Source: Evansella sp. AB-P1
Lineage (GTDB): Bacteria > Bacillota > Bacilli > Bacillales > Salisediminibacteriaceae
Reading direction: 5' to 3'
Length of the DNA stretch: 64,000 bases
Assembly: GCF_029688925.1 (NCBI RefSeq)
Contig: NZ_JARUKY010000014.1
Location: 1 to 64,000 of the forward strand
This document shows positions 10,029-19,386 of the stretch, one piece after another. The translations under genes were made by a program, and so were the position numbers. How positions within the stretch are numbered: the stretch's first letter is position 1; each line of letters starts with the position of its first letter. Under the pieces are notes generated by a model that was given only the letters and a program-made list of their open reading frames with translations, was not told the origin of the DNA and did not search any database.

Positions 10029-10256
10029 ATGAAACGAAACATAAAAAGGAGGAGGTTCCCTATTTTTATTAACTTTCTATTATTCTTAATTTTTATTTTT
10101 GCTATTATCGGATCAATAGCTGCATGGATCAACACAAGGATTATTATTAAAGATCTCTCAAAAATAAAAGAAGAGCTAGGAATTCAAGACCAAGAAGAAG
10201 TGGAAAGGCACAAGGGAAGAAAAGGAACATTTTTAGAAAATAGCGATGACATATAA
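10029..10256 (+). CDS. Small single-pass membrane protein
   Basis: A 75-residue hypothetical protein with a basic N-terminus (MKRNIKRRRFPIFIN), one hydrophobic segment at about residues 12-34 and a charged cytoplasmic-type tail containing KDLSKIKEELGIQDQEE, which should be helical. The first ATG has no clear ribosome binding site; a GGAGGAGG tract occurs just inside the frame, so the real start is uncertain. I do not recognise the family. It stands alone between yhbH and a repeat region. Confidence 0.5.
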   Translation: MKRNIKRRRFPIFINFLLFLIFIFAIIGSIAAWINTRIIIKDLSKIKEELGIQDQEEVERHKGRKGTFLENSDDI

Positions 10257-10326
10257 TTACCCTTCATAATCAATAGTCCGAGGCTACACAACCATCATGA
10301 ATGAAAATATCTAAAACTTTTTTCAT

Positions 10327-10416
10327 TAAGAAAAGCGCAAGGCGCCCCAATTCCGCCTAAGTACAGCCTACGTCCTGTAGGCAACGGCGTAATATCGACA
10401 TCCTGTCTCCCACCGA
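10327..10416. repeat. Interspersed repeat, AAGCGCAAGGCGCC family, copy 2
   Basis: AAGAAAAGCGCAAGGCGCCC followed by CTACGTCCTGTAGGC and GTCGACATCCTGTCTCC-like sequence. A second related copy follows at 10489. Confidence 0.8.
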
Positions 10417-10488
10417 TATGCAAATGTTCTTGCCGTTTAAAAGTGATTTTTACTTTATATGCGGACAGGTTATTTGACACGAGGTGAT

Positions 10489-10566
10489 GGCGCCTCAATT
10501 TAACCTAAGAACGCCCTCGTCCTGTGGGCAAAGGTTAAATCATCGACGTCCTGTCTCCTAGACAGT
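10489..10566. repeat. Interspersed repeat, AAGCGCAAGGCGCC family, copy 3 (5'-shortened)
   Basis: Begins at GATGGCGCCTCAATTTAACC and continues through CCTCGTCCTGTGGGC to CGTCCTGTCTCCTAGAC. It lacks the AAGAAAAGC head seen in complete copies. Confidence 0.75.
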
Positions 10567-10781
10567 ACGTAAAGTGAAAATTTTTTTGTCTTTCCAAAAA
10601 AGCTCAGAAAAGGGGCGTAAATCCTTTTCTAAGCTTTTTCTTTAATTCTATTATTCTTTGAAATTTATAATAAAGTCGTAAAACCTATTGATTTCGTCAT
10701 TAATTTTTGTTTAATTTTAAATTTTCAGTCTTTTAAAAGCGTAGTTATAATATTTATTATTACTTTAAAATGGTTATTTCG

Positions 10782-11375
10782 TTATTCAAATATTCGTAAG
10801 TTATTTGGTGGCCAATAAGTGAAGTTCACTCTGCCAACTATCTTTTCATATTCTACAAACCCAATGTGGCGACTATCTACACTATTTTGGCGATTGTCTC
10901 CTAAAACAAATACATGACCTTCTGGAACATAATTGGAGTCTGTAACGGATTCTAATGAAAAGTCATCTGTAAATGTTCCATCCTCATAATCATCCCGATA
11001 ATGATTTATGAAGCTTTCCTCAATCGATTTACCATTCACATAAAGTATATCGTCCTTGTACTCAATATGATCTCCAGGCACTCCGATTACACGTTTAATA
11101 TAATCTGACGTTTCTGTAGCGTGAAAAATAATTAAGTCAAAGCGTTTCGGCTCTGCTATTTCATAGCCTATTTTATTTACAATTATACGTTCTCCATCAT
11201 GAATTGTCGGCATCATGGATTTACCGTGTACAATATAATTGGTAAATAAAAATGCCCGAAAAACAATAACTAAAATAACAACAAGTGTAAGGATTTTTGA
11301 CCATTTCCAAACCCGTTTTTTCCATTTAACTTTCTTTCTAGTATCCCTTTCCGGCACCTGCTCTGCAACTATCAA
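10782..11375 (-). CDS. Signal peptidase I
   Basis: Type I signal peptidase (S26 family) of 197 residues that removes signal peptides from exported proteins. One membrane anchor (about residues 25-45, ILTLVVILVIVFRAFLF) precedes the catalytic Ser in GKSMMPTI (about residue 53) and the catalytic Lys in YIKRVIGVPGD (about residue 94). The conserved boxes VLGDNRQNSVDSRHIGFV and VNFTYWPPNNL follow. The best start is the TTG at 11375, preceded by GTGGGAGGTGGTAAT; the frame extends 7 codons upstream through that site. It resembles the Bacillus SipS/SipT group. Confidence 0.92.
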   Translation of the reverse strand: MIVAEQVPERDTRKKVKWKKRVWKWSKILTLVVILVIVFRAFLFTNYIVHGKSMMPTIHDGERIIVNKIGYEIAEPKRFDLIIFHATETSDYIKRVIGVPGDHIEYKDDILYVNGKSIEESFINHYRDDYEDGTFTDDFSLESVTDSNYVPEGHVFVLGDNRQNSVDSRHIGFVEYEKIVGRVNFTYWPPNNLRIFE

Positions 11376-11640
11376 ATTACCACCTCCCACTTCCAAGATT
11401 TCACAGGTTTATATAAATATCATATATCCAAACGGGGGTTAATTTAAACCATTATTACTTAATAATAACATTTGTAACATAAATATAATCTGAAAAATCT
11501 ATGCGTAACAAAGGTGTAAGCGTATACACAAGACTATGTAATTCGACAAGCTATTATTAATTAAAAAACCTAATTGAGAATGAATGTTATTGTGGAATAT
11601 ACAAGTATATTGCATATCTATACAAGCCTTCTTTCATACA

Positions 11641-11680
11641 AAAAGGTCTATTCAGCTATTAACAGCTGAACAGACCTTTT
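11641..11680 (-). terminator. Terminator after prkA
   Basis: AAAAGGTCTATTCAGCT pairs with AGCTGAACAGACCTTTT around a short loop. On the minus strand it runs into TTTTTG. It lies 75 nt past the prkA stop. Confidence 0.8.
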
Positions 11681-11754
11681 ATTATTGTATGAATATCCTA
11701 TTACTAACGAAAATTGTCCAGATAATTTAAGAAAATGTACTGTTTTTTAGTCAG

Positions 11755-13650
11755 TTAACGATTCAGCAAACTACCAACATATCTTAACAGATCATTCGCT
11801 GACACAGAGTTGTATCCATGTTCATCAACAAGTCTTGCAATTACATCGTTAATTTTCTTTAATTGGTTCTCATCTGGCGTCTTCGTTGACGTGGTAATCT
11901 TAACAACATCTTTCAGATCAGCAAACAGTTTTTTCTGAATGGCTTCCCGTAATCGTTCATGAGAATTATAGTCGAACTTCTTTCCTTTTCGGGCATAGGC
12001 AGAAATACGTATTAAAATTTCCTCACGAAACGCTTTTTTTGCATTTTCAGAAATTCCGATTTGCTCTTCAATGGAACGCATAAGCTTTTCATCTGGATTC
12101 ATTTCATCACCAGTAAGAGGATCACGGAGCTTATTTTTATTACAATACGCTTCCACATTATCTAAATAGTTATCCATTAAGGTTTTTGCAGACTCCTCAT
12201 AGGAATATACAAATGCCTTTTGAACTTCTTTCTTAGCTATTTCATCATACTCTTTTCGAGCAATAGATATAAAGTTTAAGTACCTTTCTCGATCCTCTTT
12301 TGAAATAGATGCATGTTGATCTAAGCCATCCTTTATAGAACGTAATACATCTAATGCATTTATGGCCGTTAGTTCTTTTCGAATAATAGCGGAAGATATC
12401 CTATTAATTACATATCTAGGATCAATTCCATCCATACCTTCATCAGGGAATTCCTTCCTTAGCTCTTCCACATCCGCTGAGCTAAAACCTTCCACATTTT
12501 GGCCATCGTATAGCTTTAGTTTCTTTAGAATATCTACACTACTATTCTTTGAATCCTTCAATCGCGTTAATACTGTAAATATTGCCGCAATCTTTAATGC
12601 ATGAGGTGCAATATGAACGTCGGAAATATCACTTTCCTGTATCATTTTTTCATATATTCTTTCTTCCTCAGTCACGCGTAAATTATATGGTATTGGCATG
12701 ACAATAATTCTCGAGTGCAAAGCTTCATTTTTTTTATTAGCAATAAAAGATTTATACTCTGCTTCATTCGTGTGAGCTACGATCATTTCATCAGCAGAAA
12801 TGAGGGCAAATCTCCCCGCTTTAAAGTTTCCTTCCTGTGAAAGGGATAATAAGTGCCATAGAAACTTCTCGTCACATTTCAGCATCTCTTGGAATTCCAT
12901 TAACCCTCGATTTGCTTTATTTAATTCTCCGTCAAAACGATATGCACGTGGGTCTGATTCAGAACCATACTCTGCTATAGTTGAAAAATCGATACTACCT
13001 GTTAGATCTGCAATATCTTGAGACTTCGGGTCTGATGGACTAAAGGTTCCAACACCAACACGACGATCCTCAGATAAGAAAATTCTTTCAACCCGTACAT
13101 CTTCAATTCTGCCTCCATACTCTCGTTCTAATTTCATCATATTTAATGGAGATAAATTCCCTTCAATTCGAATACCAAATTCCTCGTAAAAATCATCTCT
13201 CATGTGATGTGGAATAAGGTGTAACGGATCTTCATGCATTGGACATCCTTTTATGGCATATACTGCCCCACGATCAGTGCGAGTGTATTCTTCAAGTCCT
13301 CGTTTCAACATTGTCACGATTGTAGATTTACCACCACTTACAGGACCCATTAAAAGTAGGATTCGCTTTTTCACATCTAATCGACGAGCTGCAGAATGAA
13401 AATATTCTTCTACTAATCTTTCAATTGCATCTTCTAATCCGAATATTTCATTTTCAAAAAACTTATACCGTTTTCGCCCGTCCGTTTCCTCTACACCCGC
13501 ATCCTTAATCATGTTATAAATACGGGAGTGGGCAGTTTGAGCCACTTCGGGTCTCTCTCTTAAGAGGTCAAGATACTCAGCAAATGTTCCTTCCCACTTC
13601 AGACGTCCTTCTTCCTCCCGGTGTTTCTGAATTTTGTTTAAGATTTCCAT
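11755..13650 (-). CDS. prkA: PrkA serine protein kinase / AAA+ protein
   Basis: A 631-residue PrkA with an AAA+ ATPase module (P-loop LMGPVSGGKST at about 101-110; later LLSLSQEGNFKAGRFALISADE) and a C-terminal kinase-like domain. In Bacillus it is expressed in sporulation under SigE and promotes SigK-dependent steps; both kinase and protease activities have been proposed. The ATG at 13650 is preceded by GAGAGGAGGACGAA. It is upstream of yhbH on the same strand, with the signal peptidase and a small membrane gene between them, whereas in B. subtilis the two are adjacent. Length and N-terminus match the family. Confidence 0.95.
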   Translation of the reverse strand: MEILNKIQKHREEEGRLKWEGTFAEYLDLLRERPEVAQTAHSRIYNMIKDAGVEETDGRKRYKFFENEIFGLEDAIERLVEEYFHSAARRLDVKKRILLLMGPVSGGKSTIVTMLKRGLEEYTRTDRGAVYAIKGCPMHEDPLHLIPHHMRDDFYEEFGIRIEGNLSPLNMMKLEREYGGRIEDVRVERIFLSEDRRVGVGTFSPSDPKSQDIADLTGSIDFSTIAEYGSESDPRAYRFDGELNKANRGLMEFQEMLKCDEKFLWHLLSLSQEGNFKAGRFALISADEMIVAHTNEAEYKSFIANKKNEALHSRIIVMPIPYNLRVTEEERIYEKMIQESDISDVHIAPHALKIAAIFTVLTRLKDSKNSSVDILKKLKLYDGQNVEGFSSADVEELRKEFPDEGMDGIDPRYVINRISSAIIRKELTAINALDVLRSIKDGLDQHASISKEDRERYLNFISIARKEYDEIAKKEVQKAFVYSYEESAKTLMDNYLDNVEAYCNKNKLRDPLTGDEMNPDEKLMRSIEEQIGISENAKKAFREEILIRISAYARKGKKFDYNSHERLREAIQKKLFADLKDVVKITTSTKTPDENQLKKINDVIARLVDEHGYNSVSANDLLRYVGSLLNR

Positions 13651-13911
13651 TTCGTCCTCCTCTCAACACCAAGTCAATACTATTAGACATCCATGGTTCA
13701 TCTTATGCATTCACCTAACGGATGATTCTATTTCATTTAAAATTTAAGAGAATGTGTCCCCTCTAAATGCCTTTATATAGACAATAACTCCACCTAAAAA
13801 AATATTATTTTTAAAAGTAACAGCTTTAGAAAAGAATCTTCATAAATAGTTTCCATTTAACGTAAGGATTCTGTAAACTGTTAGTAGACAAATAAGAAAG
13901 ATGTGACATAC

Positions 13912-15780
13912 ATGCGTTTGTGGACTGGAAATTTATTAATCTTTTTATTTATTGGAATATTTTCAACCCTTTTTGTTATTACTGTTGATGAATTTTATGA
14001 AGCAAAATCCATACATGAGGTATTAGACGAGAAGATCATATTAGATTCCATTCATTTATCAGAAACCAGCATCATTTTAGATAAAAATAAGGAAGTAATA
14101 TCGGATGTTTACGCAGCTGAGAAGCGTATTCATTTACCTTATAAAGAGATTCCAAAAATTGTTGTGGATGCTTTTTTATCAGCAGAGGACCAATCTTTTT
14201 TCGAGCACAAAGGATTTGATATGAAAGGAATTGCAAGGGCGTTAATCATTAATTTGCAAAATGACTCCATCGAGCAAGGCGGAAGCACAGTGACCCAACA
14301 GCTCGTTCGAAATCTTTACTTAACACACGAAAAATCATACGAACGGAAGCTATCTGAGTTGCTATATGCTTATCAAATGGAAAGATTGATGGAAAAGGAA
14401 GACATAATGGAGTTATACATTAATGCCATCTATTTTAAAAATGGAGTATATGGTATCGAAGCTGCTACCCGTTTTTATTTTAATAAAACGGCAGACGAAC
14501 TCTCTGTAGCTGAGGCTGCTTTTTTATCCGCTATTCCCAATCATCCTGATCGTTACAACCCATTAACAAACATAGAACATACTCACGAACGTAAAGAATG
14601 GATTTTATTAAAAATGTTAGAAGAAGAAAAAATAACGAAAGAAACATATGACAAGGCATTAAACGAATCCATTGAGTTAAATATTTATCATAAAATTGAT
14701 GAGTACCCAGACTATGTAACCTATATCCATCATGAATTAAAAGAACTTATAAGTGATAATGAAGGGTATTCGAAAAGATTGAGCACTGCGAAAAATGAAG
14801 CAAGTCGCACTACTATTTTGCAACAATTAAATGAAAGAGTGGACGCAGTTTTAAACCAGGGAATTATTATCGAAACGGCTTTGGACAATGACATTCAAGA
14901 GCAGGCTGTTCGTTCCATCAATTCCTATATAGGAAATTCTCAACTACAGGCAGCAACAACCATAATCGACCATAAAAAAAATGAAATCGTCGCTATAACA
15001 GGGGGAAAAGATTATGAGAAATTTCATTTTCACCGTGGATTTCAAGCGTACCGTCAACCTGGATCAGCAATTAAACCGCTTTTAGTATTTGCACCTTACA
15101 TAGAGGAAACAAATACAAATGAACGTACAACCATTGACGCATCTCCATTTAATAAAAATGGGTACACCCCTATAAATTATGGGGGAGCTACTTATGGAAG
15201 GGTATCAATGGAACAAGCCTTTAAACATTCCTATAATACAGCTGCTGTTCGATTATTCGATAGAACCGATCCAGAAATTGCTTTTTCCTATTTTGATCAT
15301 TTCGATTTTCAAGGAGTAGATGAAAAGGATATCATTTTACCAGCTGCCTTAGGTGGATTTACTACAGGAGTTTCTGTATTAGAAATGACACGAGCATACA
15401 CTACCTTTGCTACAAATGGCGAATACCATTCTCCAAAGGCCATTCGACAAGTATTGGATAAGAATGGTGACATTCTATACTCTTGGGATCATGCTAGCGA
15501 AAGAGTTTGGAGTGAAAGAACAAATAATGAAGTACGAAAAATGATGCGTAGAGTAGTTAACGAAGGAACAGGACGAAACGCTAAATTTTCTACCTCAGGT
15601 TATTTAGGTGGAAAAACTGGAACGACAAATAATTATCATGACTTATGGTTTATTGGATCAACAGATACTTACACATCAGGTATCTGGATTGGGTACGATT
15701 CACCTACATCCATGTCACACATTAACCAAAGACTACACCTCGAAATCTGGCGATCATATATGTCAAAGATCGTTCATTAG
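13912..15780 (+). CDS. Bifunctional penicillin-binding protein (transglycosylase/transpeptidase)
   Basis: Class A PBP of about 622 residues that polymerises and cross-links peptidoglycan. An N-terminal membrane anchor (LLIFLFIGIFSTLFVITV) leads into a GT51 domain with SAEDQSFFEHKGFD (catalytic Glu), EQGGSTVTQQLVRNLYL and YINAIYFKNGVYGIEAA. The transpeptidase domain has the active-site Ser in GSAIKPLL (about residue 385), the SYN triad motif in KHSYNTAAVRL and the KTG motif in GGKTGTTNNYHDLWF (Lys about 568). It is shorter than PonA and closer in size to sporulation-type PbpG/PbpF. The ATG at 13912 follows a weak AAGAAAGATG; a GTG 9 nt upstream is an alternative. Confidence 0.92.
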   Translation: MRLWTGNLLIFLFIGIFSTLFVITVDEFYEAKSIHEVLDEKIILDSIHLSETSIILDKNKEVISDVYAAEKRIHLPYKEIPKIVVDAFLSAEDQSFFEHKGFDMKGIARALIINLQNDSIEQGGSTVTQQLVRNLYLTHEKSYERKLSELLYAYQMERLMEKEDIMELYINAIYFKNGVYGIEAATRFYFNKTADELSVAEAAFLSAIPNHPDRYNPLTNIEHTHERKEWILLKMLEEEKITKETYDKALNESIELNIYHKIDEYPDYVTYIHHELKELISDNEGYSKRLSTAKNEASRTTILQQLNERVDAVLNQGIIIETALDNDIQEQAVRSINSYIGNSQLQAATTIIDHKKNEIVAITGGKDYEKFHFHRGFQAYRQPGSAIKPLLVFAPYIEETNTNERTTIDASPFNKNGYTPINYGGATYGRVSMEQAFKHSYNTAAVRLFDRTDPEIAFSYFDHFDFQGVDEKDIILPAALGGFTTGVSVLEMTRAYTTFATNGEYHSPKAIRQVLDKNGDILYSWDHASERVWSERTNNEVRKMMRRVVNEGTGRNAKFSTSGYLGGKTGTTNNYHDLWFIGSTDTYTSGIWIGYDSPTSMSHINQRLHLEIWRSYMSKIVH

Positions 15781-15811
15781 AGAAGGTATAGTCCGATTAT
15801 AAATAAAATGG

Positions 15812-15845
15812 AAGCTAGGAAAATCGTCGTTATCCTAGCTTTTTC
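15812..15845 (+). terminator. Terminator after the penicillin-binding protein gene
   Basis: AAGCTAGGA pairs with TCCTAGCTT, followed by TTTTC. It sits between this gene and the convergent membrane-protein gene. Confidence 0.75.
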
Positions 15846-15857
15846 TTATTCTTAAGT

Positions 15858-16415
15858 CTAAATTGGCAAGCTTGCAATGATACTGTTATATAATTTTAGT
15901 AAAGCAAAGGTAACAGCGATAATAAAGGAAAACCAAAAAAAGGTATGAAAGAAAACGATCCCTAATAATGAAAAAAAGGACAAGGAATGACTAACTTTAT
16001 AGACAAAGAAAACAAAATAGCTAATACATGCAATAGAAAATAAAGCCATTAAGAAAAATATATTAAAAGCGAATCCAACAGATAAGGCACTACTAATTAG
16101 AAAAATCCATGAACCTCCGCGCAATCCTTTTAAATCACTTCCTTCTTCGTCCTTTGAAAAGAAAAGAAGTGACAGTTCATTTACCGTGTCAGCAATTAAT
16201 TTTAATGCAGAAAATAACATAAAAAAGAATAGCCAAGCTAAAAATAATAAGGTTAGCTGGATACCTCTTTCAGAAAAAAACTCAATCATTCCAGAATATA
16301 AACCAATTTCACTTAAATATGCTGTAATCCACCCCTCACTATATATAGATAGGGAAAGACTAAAAAGAACTATCGAAAATAGTGGGAAATGACTTGTTAA
16401 ATAGGTATTTTTCAT
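15858..16415 (-). CDS. Integral membrane protein, YufK-like (DUF5366)
   Basis: A 185-residue protein with four or five hydrophobic segments and an MKNTYLTSHFPLFSIVLFS start resembling B. subtilis YufK. A central hydrophilic loop (FFSKDEEGSDLKGLRGGSW) separates the two halves. The function is unknown. The ATG at 16415 is preceded by TTAGGAGTATAGAG. Family assignment is from memory of the N-terminal pattern and is moderate. Confidence 0.65.
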   Translation of the reverse strand: MKNTYLTSHFPLFSIVLFSLSLSIYSEGWITAYLSEIGLYSGMIEFFSERGIQLTLLFLAWLFFFMLFSALKLIADTVNELSLLFFSKDEEGSDLKGLRGGSWIFLISSALSVGFAFNIFFLMALFSIACISYFVFFVYKVSHSLSFFSLLGIVFFHTFFWFSFIIAVTFALLKLYNSIIASLPI

Positions 16416-16460
16416 CTCTATACTCCTAAATTGTATGTATCGTATGGTGTATGATTTATA

Positions 16461-16553
16461 TAAGAAAAGCGCAAGGCCCCCAAACCAAGCTTAGATATAA
16501 CCTACATCCTGTAGGGAACGGCTAAATTCATCGTCGTCCTGACTCCTAGACAA
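16461..16553. repeat. Interspersed repeat, AAGCGCAAGGCGCC family, copy 4
   Basis: TAAGAAAAGCGCAAGGCCCC, then CTACATCCTGTAGG and CGTCGTCCTGACTCCTAGAC. Lies upstream of the YufK-like gene. Confidence 0.8.
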
Positions 16554-16744
16554 CGTTAGAAAAAACTTATAAATTATCTTTTAAATAATAAAAGCCCTCT
16601 TTGTTCCCTTTTTAATTTTAGTATACTGTTCCGATTTTGCAAAGCTTCGAAATACAAAATAGTTATTGATACTCTTATTTTCTTTTCTTTCCCTTTAAAA
16701 CATGATATATTGATTTTTAGAGATCATCAAAGGGGGATTTTTTG

Positions 16745-16834
16745 ATGGGAACAATTTTAATTTTAGGGGTTTGCTTGGCATTCCTTGCTGCAATCTTTAC
16801 TGCAGGATATAATGACAATCCAAACAAAAATTAA
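16745..16834 (+). CDS. 29-residue membrane peptide
   Basis: A very short gene: ATG at 16745 after CAAAGGGGGATTTTTTG, coding for MGTILILGVCLAFLAAIFTA and a GYNDNPNKN tail. One hydrophobic helix with a polar C-terminus; orientation and function are unknown. A strong terminator follows 8 nt after the stop, so it is a complete transcription unit, which supports expression. I do not recognise a named family. Confidence 0.7.
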   Translation: MGTILILGVCLAFLAAIFTAGYNDNPNKN

Positions 16835-16841
16835 GCTGAGG

Positions 16842-16885
16842 AACCACCTATGAACCATAATCACATGGTTTGTAGGTGGTTTTTC
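16842..16885 (+). terminator. Terminator after the 29-residue peptide gene
   Basis: AACCACCTA and AACCAT pair with ATGGTT and TAGGTGGTT, followed by TTTTC. Confidence 0.85.
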
Positions 16886-16983
16886 ATTTCCCTCAAACTT
16901 TTAAATTTTACACAAAATTTTAGTCTTAATTAAATGCATGTCCGAATATATGTAATAAGGAATAATAAATGAGGTGAGAATTT

Positions 16984-18300
16984 ATGAAATGTTTCCTTTT
17001 TCCAGATATTGGACGTGTTGATGAAGCCCTTCAGCTTCATATGGATGGTCTTGAGGCTAATGAACATGTAACAATTCGAATGGGAATGGATGATGAAAAA
17101 AATGGCATGTGGAATTCCACGATCATAACTAAAGCAGACAACCATGGGAAGCTATTAATTGGAGACAATGAACAGACGGAAGAAAATATTTTTTCTCAGT
17201 TAATCTGGAACCTTCGCCCTATCGATGGAAAAAATGCTGAACCTTATACCCTTTCAAAAGAGCAAACAACATTGAACCTACACATTGACATAGAAGGTAA
17301 TAGTAGTCAACGAACAGAATCACGAACAATTAGCCGCATTTTTAAAGAAGATTATGTTGCAGAGGAAGAATTGCCGACAGATTTACATTTAACTGGAACC
17401 TACTTTTATCCCATTAGAAAACGTAATTTACCTAGTTTAATCATACTGGGATCCACGAGTGGACTTACAGCAAATCATTTAGCAGCCTTGTTTGCCTCTC
17501 GTGGCTATGGAGCTATAGGATTAAGTTTAGCAGGGGATACTGTCCATGGTGAACAAACAAAAAAGTCACAGAGCCAGCTTCCCATTGAAGACGTTCAACA
17601 AGTGGTGAAATGGTTAAAGAACCACCCATCCACAGATGAAGAAAAGATTGTTCTCTATGGTGTATCAAAAAATTCGGAACTTGCATTACTTGCTGCTTCA
17701 AAAGATAAAAATATTCGTGGGGTTATTGCCGTTTGTCCATCGACTCACGTCTTTCAAAGCTTACACTCTAAACGGCGTCAATCTCCTTGGACTGAACAAG
17801 GGAAAGGAGTCCCATTTATTCCTCTTTCCAACTCCTTCTCTATGTTATTTCAATCATTAAAAGAAAAAGTAAAGCAAGATCAGAAGTCAACGAACGAACT
17901 TTATGAACGGAGTCTAAATAAATATAAACAAAAAGGTCGGACCGATGCCATTATTAAAGTGGAAAATATTAACGGTCCAGTCCTGTTATTAAGTGGAAAA
18001 GAAGATACTTATTGGCCCTCCTATTCCATGGCCGAAAGTATAAAAGAACGTTTAATAAAAAATTCTTTTCCGTACCTGGTCCAACATTCATCATTTGAAT
18101 TTACTGGACATTCCTTTACTTATCCTTACTTACCATGCTTATTTTCTAATAATTCTCTCCTTCACACAGATGACCTGATACACAAAAGTGCTCAGGCTGG
18201 AGAAAAAGCTTGGGCAGAAACAATTACATTTCTAAGTAAACATTTCCCACCAGCAAAAATACCAACAGAGGCAATACCATTTCAAACGATAGGTAAATAA
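16984..18300 (+). CDS. Acyl-CoA thioester hydrolase / BAAT-like alpha/beta hydrolase
   Basis: A 438-residue two-domain protein. The N-terminal part (1-130, starting MKCFLFPDIGRVDEALQLHM) fits the beta-sandwich of acyl-CoA thioesterase/bile acid-CoA:amino acid N-acyltransferase proteins. The rest is an alpha/beta hydrolase: oxyanion segment ILGSTSGLTANHLAALFASR, nucleophile LYGVSKNSELALL (Ser about 228, where relatives have Ser or Cys), Asp in LSGKEDTYWP and His in EFTGHSFTYPYLP. It probably hydrolyses or transfers acyl groups from CoA thioesters; the substrate is unknown. The ATG is preceded by GAGGTGAGAATTT. It is monocistronic, with terminators on both sides. Confidence 0.8.
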   Translation: MKCFLFPDIGRVDEALQLHMDGLEANEHVTIRMGMDDEKNGMWNSTIITKADNHGKLLIGDNEQTEENIFSQLIWNLRPIDGKNAEPYTLSKEQTTLNLHIDIEGNSSQRTESRTISRIFKEDYVAEEELPTDLHLTGTYFYPIRKRNLPSLIILGSTSGLTANHLAALFASRGYGAIGLSLAGDTVHGEQTKKSQSQLPIEDVQQVVKWLKNHPSTDEEKIVLYGVSKNSELALLAASKDKNIRGVIAVCPSTHVFQSLHSKRRQSPWTEQGKGVPFIPLSNSFSMLFQSLKEKVKQDQKSTNELYERSLNKYKQKGRTDAIIKVENINGPVLLLSGKEDTYWPSYSMAESIKERLIKNSFPYLVQHSSFEFTGHSFTYPYLPCLFSNNSLLHTDDLIHKSAQAGEKAWAETITFLSKHFPPAKIPTEAIPFQTIGK

Positions 18301-18320
18301 TAATTATTTTTACACATTAA

Positions 18321-18355
18321 TAAGGGCATGGAGATTAATGGTCTCCATGCCCTTA
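18321..18355 (+). terminator. Terminator after the acyl-CoA hydrolase gene
   Basis: A 14-bp stem TAAGGGCATGGAGA / TCTCCATGCCCTTA with a 7-nt loop, 20 nt past the stop. The symmetrical flanks could also end the minus-strand trmL transcript. Confidence 0.75.
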
Positions 18356-18492
18356 TATTACCATTTGCTTGATCAAATGCTACTGCTTATTCGTTTCAGA
18401 CAGTTGCTCAACGTCCATTAATCTATCTGTCCAAATGAAATGATTCTACTTAGCCCTATTGGACTGCAAATTTCCGTGTTAATCTTTTTATC

Positions 18493-18966
18493 CTAAGTTA
18501 ACTGTAAAAAGCTTTGTTGTCTCAAGGCTTCATAAACAATGATAGCTGCAGTATTTGACAAATTTAAGGAACGAATATGCTCTGTTTGTGGAATTCGAAA
18601 ACATCTGTCTTTATAAGCTTCTATTAGATCGGCAGGCAAGCCTTTTGTTTCTTTCCCAAATACAAAAAAATAATCCTTATCAGGATTAGAATAATCAAAA
18701 TCGTGATAGTATTTTTCACCTGACGTTTCTATCAGAAAAAATTCTCCATCTTGGTAAGCTCGAAAAAGCTCTTCAATTGAATCGTAATGGTTTATATTCA
18801 CTTTTGGCCAGTAATCACAGCCTGCACGTTTTAACATTCGATCATCTGTGGAAAACCCTAAAGGATGGATAAGATGAAGAAATGTATTTGTTCCTGCACA
18901 TGTTCGTGCAATATTACCTGTATTAGCTGGAATTTCTGGTTCATGTAATACGACATGTATTGCCAC
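18493..18966 (-). CDS. trmL: tRNA (cytidine(34)-2'-O)-methyltransferase
   Basis: SPOUT-class methyltransferase (CspR/TrmL) of 157 residues that 2'-O-methylates wobble nucleotide 34 of tRNA-Leu isoacceptors. Motifs are HVVLHEPEIPANTGNIARTC, LHLIHPLGF, FFVFGKETKGLP and IRSLNLSNTAAIIVYEALRQ, which forms the knot and SAM site. The GTG at 18966 follows TTGAGGTGACCAAA; the longer frame from 19008 lacks a ribosome binding site. It is next to yhbB and close to queG, as in B. subtilis. Confidence 0.93.
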   Translation of the reverse strand: MAIHVVLHEPEIPANTGNIARTCAGTNTFLHLIHPLGFSTDDRMLKRAGCDYWPKVNINHYDSIEELFRAYQDGEFFLIETSGEKYYHDFDYSNPDKDYFFVFGKETKGLPADLIEAYKDRCFRIPQTEHIRSLNLSNTAAIIVYEALRQQSFLQLT

Positions 18967-19037
18967 TTTGGTCACCTCAACTGTTGATAAACATTCATTC
19001 GTAATCATACCATTTCCATCATAGAAAAGGAAGATTA

Positions 19038-19256
19038 CTTAAAGTGCGTGTTCAAAAAGGAGGATAAAAATAGCCGAGTCGGCTAAAGTCACAACGTCCT
19101 GTTGCAACGCCGACACTAGCACGTCCTGTGCGTCGAAAGATCAAGGCGGCGTAGCTTTGAGTACCGCAGTGTATGCTTTTAATACGTGAGGAACGGAAAA
19201 GCAAGCCAACGCAGAGATTCGACAGATATTTTTCCCGGACTTTTTGAACATCCTCT
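19038..19256. repeat. Non-coding repeat with TTCAAAAAGGAGGAT ends
   Basis: The block starts GTGTTCAAAAAGGAGGATA and ends CCGGACTTTTTGAACATCCTC, so its tips are inverted (TTCAAAAAG / CTTTTTGAA). It contains AAGGCGGCGTAGCTTTGAGT and GTGAGGAACGGAAAAGC. It has no reading frame and looks like a non-autonomous mobile element or a structured RNA repeat of the kind scattered in Bacillus genomes. It lies between trmL and yhbB. Confidence 0.65.
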
Positions 19257-19386
19257 TAAAGTAGAACGTTGATTAGTTTTTTATCCTATTCTCAAGTGAC
19301 AATAATTTAGTCGACACCCACCCAGGAATCAACCTAGTTTATATTTATTACGATAAAATTCAACCGATCCTAATTGCTAATTAAGC

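Noticed and set aside
10295-10498. 67-codon minus-strand frame
   Set aside because: Lies entirely over two interspersed repeats and is not a plausible protein.
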